This document shows, piece by piece, positions 62,029-64,000 of a stretch of DNA of 64,000 bases; position 1 is the first letter of the stretch, and every line of letters starts with the position of its first letter. The notes beneath the pieces are model-generated. The model made no database searches and was not told the origin of the DNA. It saw nothing but the letters and a program-made list of their open reading frames with translations. Where the stretch lies: assembly GCF_009789575.1 (NCBI RefSeq), contig NZ_CP046908.1:1984001-2048000 (forward strand), given 5' to 3'. A program made the position numbers and the translations under genes. This stretch comes from Stappia indica. Lineage in GTDB: Bacteria; Pseudomonadota; Alphaproteobacteria; Rhizobiales; Stappiaceae.

Positions 62029-62856
62029 TCAGCCCGTAAAGGCGATCGCCATGTCGGCAAGCGGCAGCCCGGCGACGCGTGTCTCCCAGGTCTCGCCAGG
62101 CGCCACCGGAAAGGCCCGCGTCAGCGTCCCCGTCGTCACCACTTCCCCAGTGGAGACCGTGCTCGCCAGCGCGGTAGCAGGCAGCCCGTCGACCATGGCC
62201 TTGAGCGCGCTCAGCGGCCCGCCGAGCACGTTCTCCGCGCGGCCGCTGTCGATGCGCTCGCCATTGCGATGAAGATCCAGCGTGAAGGAGGCGAGCTGTT
62301 CCAGCCACTCGGCCCGGTTCACTGCTGTGACCGGCGCGAAGGGGCGGTGGCGCAAAAGGCCGTGCAGGGCGAAGGCGGCGACCGTATCGGCCGCCTGGAA
62401 CCGCCAGTCCGGATAGATCGACTGGACGATCTCGAAGCCGAGCGCCACCCCGTCGATCCGCTCGAGCAACTGCGCCTCCGAAAGGCCCGCCTGCAGCGGC
62501 GCGGCGATCCGGAAGACGATTTCCGGCTCGATTCTCGGCTCGACGAGATGGCCGATGGATGTTTCGGCCGCCCCTTGCGCGGGGGCTTCGGCCAGCGTCG
62601 TGTCGTAGACCGGCCCCCAGATCGGCGCATGCACGTCGTATTCGTCCCAGATGGTCCGGTTGGTGAAGCCGATCTTCCAGCCGCGCGGGGTCTCGCCGCG
62701 GGCGATACGGGCCGCGCGGATCTCGGCCGAAACCTGATAGGCGCGCGCAAGGCTGAAAGCTTTATCCCCGTCGGTGATCGGCGCGCACGAGCCCACCTCG
62801 CCGGCGATCCTCAACAGCGCTGCCGCGTGGGTCCTGTCGCCATCCGAAATCTGCAA
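62029..62856 (-). CDS. 2-keto-4-pentenoate hydratase-like (FAH-superfamily) protein
   Basis: A 275-residue hydratase/decarboxylase-fold protein. Blocks are [36 protein letters not shown] (metal-binding Glu pair), [13 protein letters not shown] and [15 protein letters not shown]. Relatives act on 2-oxopent-4-enoate in meta-cleavage of aromatics. No other ring-cleavage gene is present here, so the substrate is open. It is divergent from the FKBP gene. Confidence 0.87.
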   Translation of the reverse strand: MQISDGDRTHAAALLRIAGEVGSCAPITDGDKAFSLARAYQVSAEIRAARIARGETPRGWKIGFTNRTIWDEYDVHAPIWGPVYDTTLAEAPAQGAAETSIGHLVEPRIEPEIVFRIAAPLQAGLSEAQLLERIDGVALGFEIVQSIYPDWRFQAADTVAAFALHGLLRHRPFAPVTAVNRAEWLEQLASFTLDLHRNGERIDSGRAENVLGGPLSALKAMVDGLPATALASTVSTGEVVTTGTLTRAFPVAPGETWETRVAGLPLADMAIAFTG

Positions 62857-62916
62857 GGCCGTTCCTCCCGGTTATCCCCGTTGACCGGCCGACACGATGG
62901 CCGCGCGCCGCCGCCA

Positions 62917-62940
62917 TGGCAAGTGGCGTGGCAAGTGGCC
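62917..62940. repeat. Short tandem duplication in the divergent promoter
   Basis: TGGCAAGTGGC occurs twice, 12 bases apart, in the 198-base region between the hydratase and FKBP genes. It may be chance or an operator. Confidence 0.5.
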
Positions 62941-63054
62941 TCGTCGGTCCGCACAGCGCCCGCCTTTCCGCGTGGCTGTCCCCGCGCTATCCTCGCCGCC
63001 ATCAACGCGTGTTATCCTGAAAGACAACCAGATCCGCTAGCGAAAGGCCCCTTC

Positions 63055-63480
63055 ATGCTGCGACTTCTCCAGGCATTTCTCCTGCTGCTGCCGCTGACCC
63101 TTGCGGCGCATGCGGAAGAACTCCAGATCCGCGACATCGTCACCGGCACCGGCGAGGAAGCCGTGCCCGGCGCCACGGTGACCGTGCACTACACCGGCTG
63201 GCTGATGGACGGCACCAAGTTCGATTCCAGCCTCGACCGCGGCGAGCCCTTCTCCTTCCCGCTCGGCGCGAGCCGCGTCATCCGCGGCTGGGACCAGGGC
63301 GTCGAAGGCATGCGCGTCGGCGGCAAGCGCGAACTCATCATCCCGCCGGAGCTCGGCTATGGCGCGCGCGGGGCCGGCGGCGTCATTCCGCCGAATTCGA
63401 CCCTGCGCTTCGAGGTGGAACTGCTGCGCGTGTCCAAGGCCAATTTCGGCGCGCTCGACACCGAGACCGCCCGCGGCTGA
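63055..63480 (+). CDS. FKBP-type peptidyl-prolyl isomerase (periplasmic)
   Basis: A 141-residue FKBP with signal peptide ([14 protein letters not shown], cleavage near residue 21), so exported. The active-site pattern is intact: [39 protein letters not shown] and [21 protein letters not shown]. It assists folding by proline isomerisation. Stop is followed by an 11-bp hairpin. Confidence 0.95.
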   Translation: MLRLLQAFLLLLPLTLAAHAEELQIRDIVTGTGEEAVPGATVTVHYTGWLMDGTKFDSSLDRGEPFSFPLGASRVIRGWDQGVEGMRVGGKRELIIPPELGYGARGAGGVIPPNSTLRFEVELLRVSKANFGALDTETARG

Positions 63481-63487
63481 AGACATA

Positions 63488-63515
63488 CGACCGGCATCCG
63501 CAGCGATGCCGGTCG
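63488..63515. terminator. Stem-loop between convergent genes
   Basis: Perfect 11-bp stem CGACCGGCATC/GATGCCGGTCG (63488-63498 with 63505-63515), 6-base loop, 7 bases after the FKBP stop. No long T-run; may serve both converging genes. Confidence 0.6.
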
Positions 63516-63554
63516 ACTTCCTCTGGTCCGACTTTTCCGGATTATCTTTTCAAA

Positions 63555-64000
63555 TCAGTCTTTTGCCGCGCCATCCGCAGCCCGCAACAGGGCAACCGCC
63601 CGCCGCATCCGCTGCACCGACGTCAGATGCGCCAGCAGCGCGTAGATGCCGAGCCCAACGGCAATCGTCGAAGCCGGCGCGATCCCGGCAAGCGACAGCC
63701 CCCCGGCAACCAGGAGCATCGCACTCAGGAAGATGATCCGCTCCAGCCGCTCGAAGAAATCCGGCCACGCCTCGTTGCGGATCGGGATCTCGATGGCCGT
63801 GCGCGCCTTGGCATAGCTGGTCAGCACCCCGCCGGAAAAGGCGAGCAGCGCCAACGCCCAAAGGTCGTTGACCGCGGCAAGGGCAGCCAGAACCGCCAGT
63901 TCCTGGTAGCGGTCCACCATGGCGTCGAAATAACCGCCCGACTTGGTGCACATCGACCGGCGCCGCGCCACCGCCCCGTCCAGCGCATCGAAGGCGAAAG
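63555..64000 (-). CDS. CDP-alcohol phosphatidyltransferase (partial, 5' end outside window)
   Basis: The visible 148 residues hold the whole catalytic signature DGAVARRRSMCTKSGGYFDAMVD, which fits DGx2ARx8Gx3Dx3D, and four hydrophobic segments. Such enzymes join a CDP-activated lipid to an alcohol in phospholipid synthesis. The start and perhaps 30-40 residues lie beyond base 64000. Which alcohol is used cannot be told. Confidence 0.88.
   Translation of the reverse strand, partial: FAFDALDGAVARRRSMCTKSGGYFDAMVDRYQELAVLAALAAVNDLWALALLAFSGGVLTSYAKARTAIEIPIRNEAWPDFFERLERIIFLSAMLLVAGGLSLAGIAPASTIAVGLGIYALLAHLTSVQRMRRAVALLRAADGAAKD

Noticed and set aside
59701-63480. A 1259-residue open frame on the plus strand
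   Set aside because: It is the antisense shadow of the FadJ and hydratase genes; its protein is Arg/His-rich with no family pattern. Only its last part, the FKBP gene from 63055, is real.

Overview
The window is GC-rich chromosomal DNA from an alphaproteobacterium, most likely Hyphomicrobiales (Rhizobiales). The evidence is the many ABC and TRAP importers in compact overlapping operons, a GlpSTPQUV-style transporter with its DUF2160 subunit, ProW-like tandem permeases and the elongator tRNA-Met sequence. No species can be named from sequence alone. About 45 genes are supported, with two partial genes at the edges: an alkylsulfatase on the left and a CDP-alcohol phosphatidyltransferase on the right.

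Layout. 1-3955: alkylsulfatase-like metallo-beta-lactamase protein (cut by the left edge), a divergent Crp/Fnr regulator, a frameshifted remnant of a type I restriction subunit and a DUF2249 gene. 4148-13558: an autoinducer-2 (AI-2) type island. It holds a class II aldolase, an LsrG-like monooxygenase-fold protein, an RbsD/FucU protein, an ABC importer whose binding protein resembles LuxP rather than LsrB, and an LsrR-like regulator. Divergently, it holds an LVIVD beta-propeller protein and an LsrK-like kinase. 13611-15984: IS481-like transposase scrap, tRNA-Met and an orphan cyclic-peptide-type ABC exporter. 15988-24529: betaine-type ABC importer with a choline-kinase-like protein and a covalent-FAD dimethylglycine/sarcosine dehydrogenase-like enzyme, divergent from a DeoR regulator.

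24644-27271: a divergent MurA-like enolpyruvyl transferase and an enolase-superfamily enzyme. 27272-34120: a TRAP transporter with amidase, DUF2848 and DUF1445 genes under a LysR regulator. 34323-38906: LysE-type exporter, HtpG, glycerophosphodiesterase and a Gfo/Idh oxidoreductase. 39114-44111: a three-gene set of exported caspase-like protein, CHASE2 adenylate/guanylate cyclase and a secreted FecR-like protein. 44128-46584: MFS transporter and YdjM-like membrane protein. 46745-59375: a long catabolic operon on the minus strand. It encodes a polyol-type ABC importer, a dihydroxyacetone-kinase system (DhaK, DhaL, DhaM) with its own complete HPr and enzyme I and a small HTH protein, then a sugar isomerase-like protein and a dehydrogenase. 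59797-64000: FadJ-type beta-oxidation enzyme, FAH-type hydratase, FKBP isomerase and a partial phosphatidyltransferase.

The most interesting system is the AI-2 island. It combines a LuxP-type binding protein that keeps most of the known ligand-contact residues with LsrK, LsrG and LsrR homologues. It has no LsrF and instead carries a class II aldolase and an RbsD-type sugar anomerase. A shared operator-like sequence lies in front of both arms. The caspase/CHASE2-cyclase/FecR-like trio and the kinase with a private phosphorelay are the next most interesting.
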